A stretch of 64,000 bases of DNA from Arbacia lixula (lineage: Eukaryota > Echinodermata > Echinoidea > Arbacioida > Arbaciidae), in NCBI GenBank assembly GCA_963669155.1, contig OZ022581.1, positions 3,545,129-3,609,128 on the forward strand, read 5' to 3'. Below the pieces are notes generated by a model. The model was not told the origin of the DNA, ran no database searches, and saw nothing but the letters and a program-made list of their open reading frames with translations. This document shows, one piece after another, positions 1 through 13,700 of this stretch. Numbering within the stretch: the stretch's first letter is position 1; the number at the start of each line of letters is the position of its first letter. The position numbers and the translations under genes are program-made.

Positions 1-3000
1 TCCAGCTTTTGCCTTTGTCTTGGCAACATGTTCTTTGTACGTGAGGGAACGGTCTAGGGTGACGCCGAGGTAAACTGGCTTGGTGGTGTGTTTCAGCCAT
101 TGTCCATACCATCTGACTCTCAGTTGCCTGTCTGCAGCTCTGTTCTTCAGGTGGAAGACGCTGAGTTGGGTTTTTTTTTTCTGGATTCGCCCGTAGATGC
201 TTTGCAGCATAATAAGGAGCCAGGCCAGCCAGAGCATCGCCGAGTGCCTTTTCCACATCTTCAAAGGACTGCTCCTGCGAGGCAATACAGAGGTCATCAG
301 CATACAGGTAGCTCTTGGTGCCTGGGTGGATCGGTTGGTCATTCGTATAGATGTTGGAGAGGAGTGGAGCAAGAACGCTACCTTCTGCCTCCGCCATCTG
401 CTACTGGAGCCATTGAGAGTCACAAAGAACCGCCGATTTGAGAGCATGTTCTAAACAAGCTGTGTGAGCTTGACGTCCTTTGTCATCTCAAAAACTTTCC
501 TTGTCAGTATCCTATGATTGACTGTGTCATAGGCTGCAGAGAGGTTGACAAAGGCTGCACCAGTTATCAGTCCTTCCTCAAAGCCGTCTTCGATGTACTG
601 TGTCAGATTCAGCAGTTGACTAGTACAGGATTTTCCTGGCCTGAATCCTGTCTGTTCCGGGATGAGGAGCTCATTCAGAAAATGAGTAGGAGCCATTAAA
701 AGAGCTTGTATGTGTGACAGAGCAGAGAGATGGGTCTGTAATTCTTTGGGGTGGCTGGATCTTTTCCTGGTTTGAATAAGGCGACTACCCTCGACTTCCT
801 CCATATTTTTGGCATTGTGTTTTCCCTCAGACAGTGGTTTAGCATGTCAAGCAGCCATTGGAGAGCAACAGTTCCAAGATGTTTGATCTGCTCACAGAGG
901 ATATCGTCTAGTAAAGCTGCCTTGTTGCTTTTCATTGCGTTGATAGCATTGCGCAGGTCGTTCAGATGACTCTTGGGAGGTTAACCCTTCACCTTGAGGG
1001 AGATTAGCTCTTCGCGGCGATGATTAGGGTTACCTTGACTGTTCACGAGAAGCTGGTGGGCCACTTGGTTCGCGGTAACTTGGGGCCTGGGTTGAGCCTT
1101 TGTATAGTCACTTCCAAGGATCCGAATTGTTTTCCAGGCTTTTCTGCTGCTGTGGGTCATATCCGTTGATTCGATGAATGGCATGGCGGCAGTAGTCAGG
1201 TTTTCCCCACACTCAAGTGTATCAGCGCCAAAGGGATCATTCTCAAAGCGCCTGACATATTCATCGTACAACACCTTCGATTCATCTGTCAAGCCAGGAG
1301 TATAGGTTGTACGGCATCCTCGTGGGATATTTTTCCTTGATGATTTCTTAAGCAGTGTCGTAATGAGTAGGGAGTGCAGGAAGGTCCTGAAGATATTCAT
1401 CCAGATCTATGGCAAACTGCTCCCAATTTGCTTTCTTCAGGTTACAGCGTCTGCGAAAGGGAACTGTGTGTGGAGTGATGGCTGCGTTCACCTTCAGCGC
1501 AATATAGTATAGGTTGAGTGTTGAGTTGTGCGGGATAGGGTCAAGCACAACCTTCTCACATTGTTGGGCGATGTTGCTTGATACAAAGACCAGGTCAGGA
1601 TTGTAGCCACGTGTCCATCTACAGCTGTTGAAGGAGGAGGGAAGCTTCGCATCATGAATGAGCGACATCTGGTTTGCATCTGACCAATTCTCCACAAGTT
1701 CTCCATCTTCATTGGTTTCACCATACCCCTTGATGATGATGTGACTGTTGAAATCCGCAATAGTCACATTTACTCGGCCGGCGGTAACTTCTCGTGGTAG
1801 GTTGAATGTCTGGTTAGGAGGTTTATAGACAGAGCTAACAGAAATACGGTCAAGACTTCAATGTTGTCTATGTCTGACGTAGATGGCTTATCTACTATCA
1901 GCCCGTTACGAATGAATATCGCACTGCTGTACTGATCATGAGGTATTTCTGCGATGAGGCTCATACCAGTGATGCGTGGACGGAAACGTGTAGGCCCACG
2001 ATGTGTCTCCTGCAGACACAGTGTAGTGAAAGTACACCTGTGGTGAAAGTACACCTAAAATTGTTTGCGCTCAAGTCATTTGGTTCCTTTGTTTTATTAT
2101 TGTACATGATGACACACCTTCAAAGGTTATGTAATAGCACTCCCTAGGTAATTGACTACATGTGTGCATACCAGTACTTACAGACACACACACATTAAGT
2201 AGCAGCCAACATGATTGGATTTGGGCTGTAATGAGGATCAGAGATCCCTTTCGCTAGAATGCTGTGGAAGTGGATCCTGAATGGTGTGTAAAAGGCAGGC
2301 AAAGAGGTTAGTCTGTTATTTTGTTTTAAGAAAGCCATGAATTGTTAAAGCATAAAGTAGAAATTTGTTGTTCAATTTGAACTTTCAAACTCAGATAATG
2401 TGAACAGTGAATGTGATTGAGTAATGTACACTGTCAATGACATGTCAAGGTCATTGCATGCTGTTGAGAAGTTTGAAGGATTTGAGAAGTTGAAATGGGA
2501 GTTCATCTTTGATAATGAATGTTGAATTGGAGCTAGTTTATTTAGTTTATGGGAGTTCATCTTGATAATGAATGTCAAATTTGAGCTAGTTTATTTACAT
2601 GTTTTCATCAAATGAGATGTTAGTGTTGAGATCAAGATTATACTTCCAGATTGTTTTCTCTGATAAGCTATGCTTACTTAAACATGTATATGGTGTGCCA
2701 TTGGTGCATATTTGCAAGAGTAATACACAGAAATCTAGCAGCAGTTTATCTATCACACAAGAAGTTATAAACATGCATAACTATTATTGTGATAACTGTT
2801 TTGTGTTTTCACAGTTTTCACGGAATCACATGGAATCTCGATCACAATCATGGGATTAAACAAGCAACTTACAACACCAGGTTCCTGTAGAAGCCTTTGT
2901 ACTTCGCTTTTATTGTTTTGAACCTCATTGCAGCCACACACAGAATGTCACAATCGTTCTTTACACATATGTCAGCCAGAAGATCTTGCTTGGTGCCTGT

Positions 3001-3102
3001 GAGACCTTCAATGTTAGATGAGATAATAATCAGGGCCGGTCCTGATAAGGACCTGTGTTTATGACGCTGGTGCTCATCAACAGATTGGTCATCGGTAGCC
3101 AT
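1..3102 (-). mobile_element. Jockey-group non-LTR retrotransposon (LINE), ORF2 region, split and cut by the window edge
   Basis: Read on the minus strand, the pieces of an endonuclease-reverse transcriptase ORF2 follow in order. At 2,869-3,102 is an endonuclease start (LIIISSNIEG, then DILC). At 1,770-2,054 the endonuclease continues (LCLQETHRGP). At 1,348-1,767 comes its C-terminal half (ADFNSH, later RGYNPDLVFVS). The linker lies at 981-1,400. RT starts at 696-935 (NYRPISLL) and continues at 451-804 (EQTGFRPGKS). The frame at 1-90 reads as the late RT motif YLGVTLDRSL, so the element runs off the left edge. The order and spacing are those of Jockey-group LINEs. Several frame changes and the 0.8 kb foreign stretch at about 2,060-2,868 show that it is dead. 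The clade is not certain; Daphne- or Crack-like relatives are possible. Confidence 0.85.
2060..2868. other. Unexplained 0.8 kb AT-rich stretch splitting the LINE endonuclease
   Basis: Endonuclease coding sequence lies on both sides, but this stretch has no LINE-like reading frame. It holds two local direct duplications. One is a 17 bp repeat at 2,029-2,056 (GTGGTGAAAGTACACCT type). The other is a roughly 50 bp direct repeat at 2,495-2,596 built on the words GGGAGTTCATCTT and GAGCTAGTTTATTTA. No inverted termini were found, so it may be an insertion or a rearrangement. I see no gene in it. Confidence 0.45.
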
Positions 3103-3371
3103 GATAACTAGAATCGTACTTCACTGTTAGTAGATGTAGAAGTTGTGTAGTGTGGTAGAAGGATTCGCAGGATGAACTCCTGACAGGGACCGCGACGTAA
3201 ATGCTCCTTCTTTGGCCCCATAAGATTTGGCCCGGTGAAAGGCTGTGATTGTGATTGGCTATTCATGAATGAAACACTTTCCTCCATTGGCTAATAAATG
3301 CGCACTGGGCGGGGTCAAACCCTCCCTAATTTGCATTAAGACAGTCCTAAGAGGACGTTCTGGAATACCAA

Positions 3372-3377
3372 TTTATT
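3372..3377 (-). promoter_or_regulatory. Polyadenylation signal of the lectin-mucin-PAN gene
   Basis: On the minus strand this is a perfect AATAAA about 100 bases after the stop codon at 3,476-3,478. It suggests that the transcript ends near 3,350, just before the LINE. The 3,103-3,371 stretch otherwise holds nothing I can name. Confidence 0.5.
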
Positions 3378-3475
3378 GCTCTCTTAGGCACCTCCTAACT
3401 CGGGAACTTAGGAGAAAACTTAGGATAACTTCTGTAATACCACCCCTATTTCAGTCAGTCTGAGCGCTCGAGCTT

Positions 3476-4725
3476 TCAGGCCGAACTAGATTCGAAGTAC
3501 TGACAACCCTCTACGCGCACAAACTTCGCCTCGTCCCCTGCGCGTGTCTCGTCGTTCAGCTGACACAACATACTGCCTGACACATTGAACGACTTGCAGC
3601 GGCCATGATACATACATGCCGCAGCGCAGCCTACAAAGCTATTCTTGTGCTCGGTCTTGATCACGTGGTCGATTAAGCAGTAGCCAATCAGGAGGCGTCC
3701 TTGGTCCTTGGGAGTGAAGAAGTACGCGTGAGTGCTGGCGGAAAAGGGGGAAACTGGAGTGGTTGGGGCAACTGGAGTGGTTGGGGCATCTGAAGTGGTT
3801 GGGGCACCTGAAGTGATTGGGGAAACTGAATTGGTGGGGGCATTTGAAGTGGTTGGGGCGTCTGAAGTGGTTGGGGCATCGGGAGTGGTCAGGGCAACTG
3901 AAGTGGTTGGGGCACCTGAAGTGGTTGAGGCATCTGAAGTGGTTGGAGCATCTGGAGTGGTTGGGGCATTTGAAGTGGTTGGGACATCTGAAGCGGTTGG
4001 GGCATTTGAAGTGGTTGGGGCATTTGAAGTGGTTGGAGCAACTGAAGTGGTTGGGGCATCTGAAGTGGTTGAGGCATCTGAAGTGGTTGGGGCATTTGAA
4101 GTGGTTGGGGCATTTGAAGTGGTTGGGGCAACTGAAGTGGTTGGGGCATCTGAAGTGGTTGGGGCATTTGAAGTGGTTGGGGCAACGGAAGTGGTTGGGG
4201 CATCTGAAGTGGTTGGGGCAACTGAAGTGGTTGGGGCATCTGAAGTGGTTGGGGCATATGAAGTGGTTGGGGCAACGGAAGTGGTTGGGGCATCTGAAGT
4301 GGTTGGGGCATCTGAAGTGGTTGGGGCATCTGAAGTGGTTGGGGCATCTGAAGTGGTTGGGGCAACTGAAGTGGTTAGGGCAACTGAAGTGGTTGGGGCA
4401 TCTGGAGTGGTTGGGGCACTTGAAGTGGTTGGGGCATCTGAAGTAGTTTGGGCTACTGGAGTGGTTGGGGCAACTGAAGTGGTTGGGGCATCTGAAGTGA
4501 TTGTCTCCACTGAAGTGGTTGGGGCATGTGGAGTGGTTGGGGCATTTGAAGTGGTTGGGGCAACTGAAGTGGTTGGGGCATCTGAAGTGGTTGGGGCATT
4601 TGAAGTGGTTGGGGCAACTGAAGTGGTTGGGGCATCTGAAGTGGTTGGGGCAACTGAAGTGGTTGGGGCAACTGGAGTGGTTGGGGTAACTTGAGTGGTT
4701 GGGGCATCTGAAGTGCTTAGAGGAG
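3476..4725 (-). CDS. Last exon: mucin-like repeat plus PAN/Apple domain
   Basis: The acceptor is a pyrimidine-rich tract ending GTTCAG at 4,731-4,726. The frame stays open for 1,248 bases to TGA. About 320 residues are six-residue units of the type APTTSD, APTTSV and APTTSN, a mucin-like O-glycosylation region. The last 80 or so residues read YFFTPKDQGRLLIGYC, then GCAAACMYHGRCKSFNV, CQLNDET and VRVEGCQYF, the cysteine spacing of a PAN/Apple domain. The opposite strand and the other frames of the repeat are also open over hundreds of bases, which follows from the repeat unit being a multiple of three and is not evidence of other genes. Confidence 0.8.
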
Positions 4726-7700
4726 CTGAACAATGATTATTAAGGATGGGAAGAAGGGAAACAAAGAAACGTTATTGAAATTAAACAAAATGAAGAAAAA
4801 ATACAACTAATGAGAAAGATTTTGCATGTTTTTCTGTATAGAATTACATGAAATGTGATTGTATGGATGTTTACATGGGATGTATCTTGGAGCAAGTTCC
4901 TGAAAGGTAGCCCATCCCTTTTTCAGACCTTATTCTGAAAGTTCCCTGACTTTGTCATCATTTGAGAGAGAGAGGGGGGGGGGGGGCTATCTAACCTTTC
5001 CATGGAATCGACAAAGTGTAACATCCGGTTTTGAGGAAATAATCTTCGATAATTGATCGAGCTTTCTTTTTTCGTACAACTAAAAAAAATATGTATTTGC
5101 TAAATGACTCGGTAAATTATGTTTATCTGAACGAGAATGATTAACAATGTAACGTGATATCATTTGATGGAAATTATGACTGAACTATTCAAACCATGTA
5201 TGTCTTGGATATGGCTTTTAGAGTTTGTTTTCATTTTCATTCGTCATCAAAAGATTTGTTTCGGGGAAGGATGAGGGGGGTGGGGGGTGGGGGGCACAAA
5301 TATTTCCGGCGCTTGTATTCGAGTTCAAGACTTTTTGTTACAATCATCTGAACTAAGCATGATTACTGTCATGACTAAATTCTATTTTAACAGTCACCAT
5401 GGCAACAGCAACGAGGAAATGCATCTGAAATGTTAGTTTACGTTTACGAAAGAAAGGCAGAGCGGAGGGGGTAACTGGTATATTACAAAGTGGTAAGTAG
5501 AGGGAAAGAGAAAGACAGAGAAAGAGAGAGGGTTTGGCAGGGGAGAAGAACAGGGGAGAGAGAGAAGAGCTGGATGGACAATGATGGAAGGTAAAATATA
5601 TATTGCACAGCTCAAAATGCAGTCAATGAGATAGGGAGAAAGAGAGAGAAAAAAAACGAGAGAGACGGAGGGATTGGTGGGGGTGGGGGCATGAGGAGGG
5701 GGGGGGGGAAGAAAAGCTGGATGGACAATGATGGAAGGTAAAATATATATTGCACAGCTCAAAATGCAGTTACTGCGACAAGGAGAGAGAGAAAAAAAGA
5801 GAGAGAGAGAGACGGAGGGGTTTGGTGGGGGGGGGGGGAGGGGAGGGGGAGGGGTAGAAAAAAGCTGGACAATGATGGAAGGTAAAATATATATTGCACA
5901 GCTCAAAATGCAGTTACTGCGACAGGGAGAGAGAGAGAGAGACGGAGGGGTTTGGTGGGGAGGGGGGGGGGAGGGGGGAAGGGGGAGGGGGAGGGGTAGA
6001 AAAAGGCTGGACAATGATGGAAGGTAAAATATATATTGCACAGCTCAAAATGCAATCACTGCGATAGGGAGAGAGAGAGAAAAAAAAAAGAGAGACGGGG
6101 GGGGGGGCAGGATGAGGGGGGAGGGGGGATATAAAAAAAGCTGGGTGAACAATGATAGAAGGAAAAATATGTTTCGCAGCTCAAAATGCAGTCAATGAGA
6201 TAGAGAGAGAGAGAGAGAGAAGAAGAAGATGCGGGGGGGGGGGGTGAAGAGCTCAATCAGTTGTACTAGGTGGTAAAAAAATCACACTTTTGAAAAATAA
6301 GTATGAAAATTTTACAACTCGAATCAAGCTGAAATTTTGATATCATATTGTCAAAGGGTGTGAATTTGTTAGTAGCAGGTTTCGTGACATTTTATCGATC
6401 ATTATTCTTGAAATGATCCTTGGAATGTTTTATGAGATATTCCCTTTTGGACTTCACAATTTGTGTGTATCAGATAACCACTGCAGAACATAACAGTGTC
6501 ACTGTGCACCACATATGTAATATTTTGTCTTTTGTCTTTCATGCTACAAGCTTTATGAATTGATAATGATACAGAAGTGGCAGTTGTGTGTTTTGAATCG
6601 ATTATCTTATGTACACACATTGACATTTTGAGGTCCAAATTCGTCGAAAAGTAAAAATCTCATTAAATATTCCAAGGATTAATACAAGAAAAGTAATCTA
6701 TGAAACCTGTCTCCAAACCTGTCTCTAAAAAATGACTTCCCTTGATGTGAGTTGAAACTGATTTTTAATTATTTTTCAACAGTGCCAAAACAAATTTTAA
6801 CACCTAGTACTGTACTGAATATTACATAACAATAATTTTTACCAATTTCACAGAGAACACAGCATTTAAAACTGCGGTAGGTGCTTGCTACTCGGGTTCC
6901 AATTGAGAAGAGCCAAGTTTCATTTGCAATACTGCTTAGCGACACGTAACTCCACCAACCTGTCGTGTATGAGAGGAATATAGAGGGTGCAAAATCAAGA
7001 ATGTTTAAAGATTTGGTGTCCCATTTGCAAAAATCGTGAATATCGGCAGGAATAAGCCATTTTCGTAATATATTCTCAAATTTCCACCCAAATGCAGGGA
7101 TGCGCTATTACATTCACCTGTATTTCGTGATTCAGTTTCGATGGATGTTTACTGTTCTTATTCTAAATGATTTAAATCACGGTTTGTTATATCATTTCAT
7201 GTGAACTTTTCTCGTGACAGCAAATAAAGCATAACTCCGGTCACCTCCCCCCCCCCCCCAAAAAAAAAAAAAAAGAATAGATAATAATGATAGTAATAAT
7301 AATAATAACAATAATAATAATAATGATAATGATAATAATAATACTACAAATAAAAGCAAGCAAATAAAGAGACTGATTTTAATAACTTATGAAGGCAAAT
7401 GTAAACAATTATTTTTATTGATGTTGACTTTAACTATGGAATGCGTCCCTCCTAACTCAAGTATTGATTTGCTAAGGAGCATTAGGGAGTAAGTATTGAT
7501 ATCTTAAGACAAGCACTCGTTTGATATTTACCGCTGTTGACATCTAAAACTGTTCCATCGTTGCACTGAAAAGTATCTTCGGTTACCCTCTCTGTACAGC
7601 CAAACCAATAGTAGTACCGGTAACCTACTGCTGCTTTAATGACTGTGTCTGCGAAGTCGGAGACCGCGTTAACCTCGTCGCCGTCATTCGGGATATACAC

Positions 7701-10700
7701 GTGGCCACCCAGTGACGTGCAAGACGACACGGCGCCGTCATAGGACTGCCACGAGCTTTGCGACGTGGCGGCGAACTGGTAGCAGCCAGACCCGTGACTC
7801 TCCCACCCACCGGTGGGACAGGACGCGCCTGTAATAAACGATTCGTGGGTACGTCATTTTAACCCATTTTATGTCACATACAATACTACGTTCAAAGGTG
7901 GCCACGCTTGCACAATAAAGAAGTTCCCACAGCAATCATTGTGAGATTGACAAAACACAGCACGTATGTTGGACTCAAAAAGCAAAAGCAAAGATTATTG
8001 GACCTCGCCATTGTGTCCGTCTTAAACTCGCATTGCGTTGACCGGCCTTAATCTAGGCGTAACACGTTAATGCTACAAATATTCGAGCATGGTTTTCCTT
8101 AAAGGACTCATTCCTCAATGTTACTAAGTCCATCACATGTCTACCTGTTTGGCTGTCTAACAAAACATTCTAAACCGGCCTACGCATCGCCGGTAATTGC
8201 GTTTTCGCCACTTATTTTAGGAGAACAGCATAAAGATACGATAACTAAATGACAGGTAGTACATTCCATTCCGTCTGTACAAATTACATACATGGTATGC
8301 GTCAGTCGTGCGTTCTGGTGCGTCGTGCATGATGGGTACGTCAATGACATTGCGTCAATATGTTCTGTTAATTTGATTGGACAAAATATGTTCACGGCGT
8401 GAGACAAACCGACTGTGCAAGAAGCTAAAAAAGCAATGACGTCATGCAGATGACCTTGAAGCAATGTTTTCCTTTATGGTAAATTAGTATTTTTAAGTCT
8501 CCGAGTTGTCCAACTGATGTAGGCCTATGTTCATACATTTGTTTTGTTTTTCATCATTAAATACCGCTTTGAGTTTGATTGAATTGAATCGAAAGTTCCG
8601 ATTCAGATCAGCAAAGTCATTTCATTACAGAATGATGGAAAGTGAGTGACTGGTGTGTGTCAATTTCTCATCCCGTGTTCAGTAAAAAAAAATGAATATG
8701 CTGCCTGCGCTTGCGTAAGTATTGACATTGATTAGTTAACTTGAGATTGAATTTGTAAAGGGGTAAACTTGAGAAATAGAAATGTCAAAGCGAAAGCATA
8801 AAAGTGTTGTAATGAAAGTGGTGCAAACGCTTGAGTCAAATCAGGTTGTGTATGATATGCTTCGAAATTAATCTTTTGAGTGCTATTCCATTACTGTGGA
8901 AATGTCCACATAGTGTCTACGAAGAGCAGATATTCATTCTTTGTTTAAGTTCACTATATAGTCCGGCGAAATGTTATTCGTGAACCGTGGTCGTAACCAT
9001 GACAATCGAATTGAATAATACTTTACAATATAGAAATTATATCGGTGGGATACGAACGCGTGCTCGAGAGAATACAAATAACCATGATTAGCTAACCGCG
9101 AATTCATGTAATACACTTCGTGAATGAATTATCATATTACTATAAATGTTGTTGTTGCTGTTTTATTCATTCAATTCTAAAATACAAAATATACATGAAC
9201 AAATGAACAAATACATGCATACATGCATACATCTATTTGAAAACGACATAAACCACAATAACAAGAATGAAATGAAAACTTGAAAAAGGCCATAGGGCCT
9301 TCTTAGTAAATTCTCGGATCAGAATATAATAATTTTGACATAATCAATATAATGGTACTTACCAATCAAAACAAATACAAAATAAATACAATGATAAGAG
9401 GAACAATATGAACAATATCAATAATTTTGTAAGTAATGGTGTTTCAGTGATTTTTTTAAATAATCTTAAATTAGAATGAGAAGGAATTTTTTGGTAATGT
9501 ATTCCAAACAATTGGAAGATTGGACCTGACAGATTTTTAAAGAAAATGTTGGAGTGACTTTATACATATGAAAGGAATTACCTATGCGAGTCTCATATCT
9601 ATGAACATCATTATTGAGACCAAACATCTCTAAGACATTTAAGGGTAATACATGTTGAAACTAATAAAAGCCAAGTAATGAATTATGATACAAATATATG
9701 TCATAAAACTTCAGAAAAATATATATTGCACAGCTCAAAATGCAATCACTGCGATAGGGAGAGAGAGAGAAAAAAAAAAGAGAGACGGGGGGGGGGGCAG
9801 GATGAGGGGGGAGGGGGGATATAAAAAAAGCTGGGTGAACAATGATAGAAGGAAAAATATGTTTCGCAGCTCAAAATGCAGTCAATGAGATAGAGAGAGA
9901 GAGAGAGAGAAGAAGAAGATGCGGGGGGGGGGGGGGTGAAGAGCTCAATCAGTTGTACTAGGTGGTAAAAAAATCACACTTTTGAAAAATAAGTATGAAA
10001 ATTTTACAACTCGAATCAAGCTGAAATTTTGATATCATATTGTCAAAGGGTGTGAATTTGTTAGTAGCAGGTTTCGTGACATTTTATCGATCATTATTCT
10101 TGAAATGATCCTTGGAATGTTTTATGAGATATTCCCTTTTGGACTTCACAATTTGTGTGTATCAGATAACCACTGCAGAACATAACAGTGTCACTGTGCA
10201 CCACATATGTAATATTTTGTCTTTTGTCTTTCATGCTACAAGCTTTATGAATTGATAATGATACAGAAGTGGCAGTTGTGTGTTTTGAATCGATTATCTT
10301 ATGTACACACATTGACATTTTGAGGTCCAAATTCGTCGAAAAGTAAAAATCTCATTAAATATTCCAAGGATTAATACAAGAAAAGTAATCTATGAAACCT
10401 GTCTCCAAACCTGTCTCTAAAAAATGACTTCCCTTGATGTGAGTTGAAACTGATTTTTAATTATTTTTCAACAGTGCCAAAACAAATTTTAACACCTAGT
10501 ACTGTACTGAATATTACATAACAATAATTTTTACCAATTTCACAGAGAACACAGCATTTAAAACTGCGGTAGGTGCTTGCTACTCGGGTTCCAATTGAGA
10601 AGAGCCAAGTTTCATTTGCAATACTGCTTAGCGACACGTAACTCCACCAACCTGTCGTGTATGAGAGGAATATAGAGGGTGCAAAATCAAGAATGTTTAA

Positions 10701-13700
10701 AGATTTGGTGTCCCATTTGCAAAAATCGTGAATATCGGCAGGAATAAGCCATTTTCGTAATATATTCTCAAATTTCCACCCAAATGCAGGGATGCGCTAT
10801 TACATTCACCTGTATTTCGTGATTCAGTTTCGATGGATGTTTACTGTTCTTATTCTAAATGATTTAAATCACGGTTTGTTATATCATTTCATGTGAACTT
10901 TTCTCGTGACAGCAAATAAAGCATAACTCCGGTCACCTCCCCCCCCCCCCCCAAAAAAAAAAAAAAAGAATAGATAATAATGATAGTAATAATAATAATA
11001 ACAATAATAATAATAATGATAATGATAATAATAATACTACAAATAAAAGCAAGCAAATAAAGAGACTGATTTTAATAACTTATGAAGGCAAATGTAAACA
11101 ATTATTTTTATTGATGTTGACTTTAACTATGGAATGCGTCCCTCCTAACTCAAGTATTGATTTGCTAAGGAGCATTAGGGAGTAAGTATTGATATCTTAA
11201 GACAAGCACTCGTTTGATATTTACCGCTGTTGACATCTAAAACTGTTCCATCGTTGCACTGAAAAGTATCTTCGGTTACCCTCTCTGTACAGCCAAACCA
11301 ATAGTAGTACCGGTAACCTACTGCTGCTTTAATGACTGTGTCTGCGAAGTCGGAGACCGCGTTAACCTCGTCGCCGTCATTCGGGATATACACGTGGCCA
11401 CCCAGTGACGTGCAAGACGACACGGCGCCGTCATAGGACTGCCACGAGCTTTGCGACGTGGCGGCGAACTGGTAGCAGCCAGACCCGTGACTCTCCCACC
11501 CACCGGTGGGACAGGACGCGCCTGTAATAAACGATTCGTGGGTACGTCATTTTAACCCATTTTATGTCACATACAATACTACGTTCAAAGGTGGCCACGC
11601 TTGCACAATAAAGAAGTTCCCACAGCAATCATTGTGAGATTGACAAAACACAGCACGTATGTTGGACTCAAAAAGCAAAAGCAAAGATTATTGGACCTCG
11701 CCATTGTGTCCGTCTTAAACTCGCATTGCGTTGACCGGCCTTAATCTAGGCGTAACACGTTAATGCTACAAATATTCGAGCATGGTTTTCCTTAAAGGAC
11801 TCATTCCTCAATGTTACTAAGTCCATCACATGTCTACCTGTTTGGCTGTCTAACAAAACATTCTAAACCGGCCTACGCATCGCCGGTAATTGCGTTTTCG
11901 CCACTTATTTTAGGAGAACAGCATAAAGATACGATAACTAAATGACAGGTAGTACATTCCATTCCGTCTGTACAAATTACATACATGGTATGCGTCAGTC
12001 GTGCGTTCTGGTGCGTCGTGCATGATGGGTACGTCAATGACATTGCGTCAATATGTTCTGTTAATTTGATTGGACAAAATATGTTCACGGCGTGAGACAA
12101 ACCGACTGTGCAAGAAGCTAAAAAAGCAATGACGTCATGCAGATGACCTTGAAGCAATGTTTTCCTTTATGGTAAATTAGTATTTTTAAGTCTCCGAGTT
12201 GTCCAACTGATGTAGGCCTATGTTCATACATTTGTTTTGTTTTTCATCATTAAATACCGCTTTGAGTTTGATTGAATTGAATCGAAAGTTCCGATTCAGA
12301 TCAGCAAAGTCATTTCATTACAGAATGATGGAAAGTGAGTGACTGGTGTGTGTCAATTTCTCATCCCGTGTTCAGTAAAAAAAAATGAATATGCTGCCTG
12401 CGCTTGCGTAAGTATTGACATTGATTAGTTAACTTGAGATTGAATTTGTAAAGGGGTAAACTTGAGAAATAGAAATGTCAAAGCGAAAGCATAAAAGTGT
12501 TGTAATGAAAGTGGTGCAAACGCTTGAGTCAAATCAGGTTGTGTATGATATGCTTCGAAATTAATCTTTTGAGTGCTATTCCATTACTGTGGAAATGTCC
12601 ACATAGTGTCTACGAAGAGCAGATATTCATTCTTTGTTTAAGTTCACTATATAGTCCGGCGAAATGTTATTCGTGAACCGTGGTCGTAACCATGACAATC
12701 GAATTGAATAATACTTTACAATATAGAAATTATATCGGTGGGATACGAACGCGTGCTCGAGAGAATACAAATAACCATGATTAGCTAACCGCGAATTCAT
12801 GTAATACACTTCGTGAATGAATTATCATATTACTATAAATGTTGTTGTTGCTGTTTTATTCATTCAATTCTAAAATACAAAATATACATGAACAAATGAA
12901 CAAATACATGCATACATGCATACATCTATTTGAAAACGACATAAACCACAATAACAAGAATGAAATGAAAACTTGAAAAAGGCCATAGGGCCTTCTTAGT
13001 AAATTCTCGGATCAGAATATAATAATTTTGACATAATCAATATAATGGTACTTACCAATCAAAACAAATACAAAATAAATACAATGATAAGAGGAACAAT
13101 ATGAACAATATCAATAATTTTGTAAGTAATGGTGTTTCAGTGATTTTTTTAAATAATCTTAAATTAGAATGAGAAGGAATTTTTTGGTAATGTATTCCAA
13201 ACAATTGGAAGATTGGACCTGACAGATTTTTAAAGAAAATGTTGGAGTGACTTTATACATATGAAAGGAATTACCTATGCGAGTCTCATATCTATGAACA
13301 TCATTATTGAGACCAAACATCTCTAAGACATTTAAGGGTAATACATGTTGAAACTAATAAAAGCCAAGTAATGAATTATGATACAAATATATGTCATAAA
13401 ACTTCAGAAAGCTCAACATTTTAAATAATGGGGCTGAATGAGCCCAGTAATGACTTCCTGTACAAATTCGCGCGGCTTTCTTCTGTACCGTAAATAATGA
13501 ATCTATAACTGACTGAGAGGAATTTCCCCATATAACAATGTAATATGACAAATGGGGAATTGTATAATATTTTCAGTGCAAACAAGGGTAAGTAATGCTT
13601 AAGCTTATATAAAATTCCAATGCATTTAGAAACTTTGTTGATTATATATTCAGTATATACACACCAGGTTAATGTTTATCTATAAATACACCAAGGAAAT

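Larger units (their letters stand above)
6026..9715. repeat. 3.69 kb tandem duplication, copy 1
   Basis: It matches 9,716-13,410 with an offset of 3,690 to 3,693. The only differences I saw are run lengths, such as the G run near 6,233 and the C run near 7,247. It contains a lectin exon with both flanking intron parts and ends inside a LINE 3' region. The join at about 9,716 has two to four A of shared sequence, as end-joining would leave. Confidence 0.95.

Noticed and set aside
3745-4720. CRISPR-like appearance of the regularly spaced repeats
   Set aside because: The units are contiguous with no unique spacers, they are coding, and the genome is eukaryotic.
3639-4733. Long open frames on both strands through the 18 bp repeat, including a PNHF-repeat frame
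   Set aside because: An 18 bp unit keeps all frames open. Only the APTTS frame continues into a PAN domain and starts at a splice acceptor.
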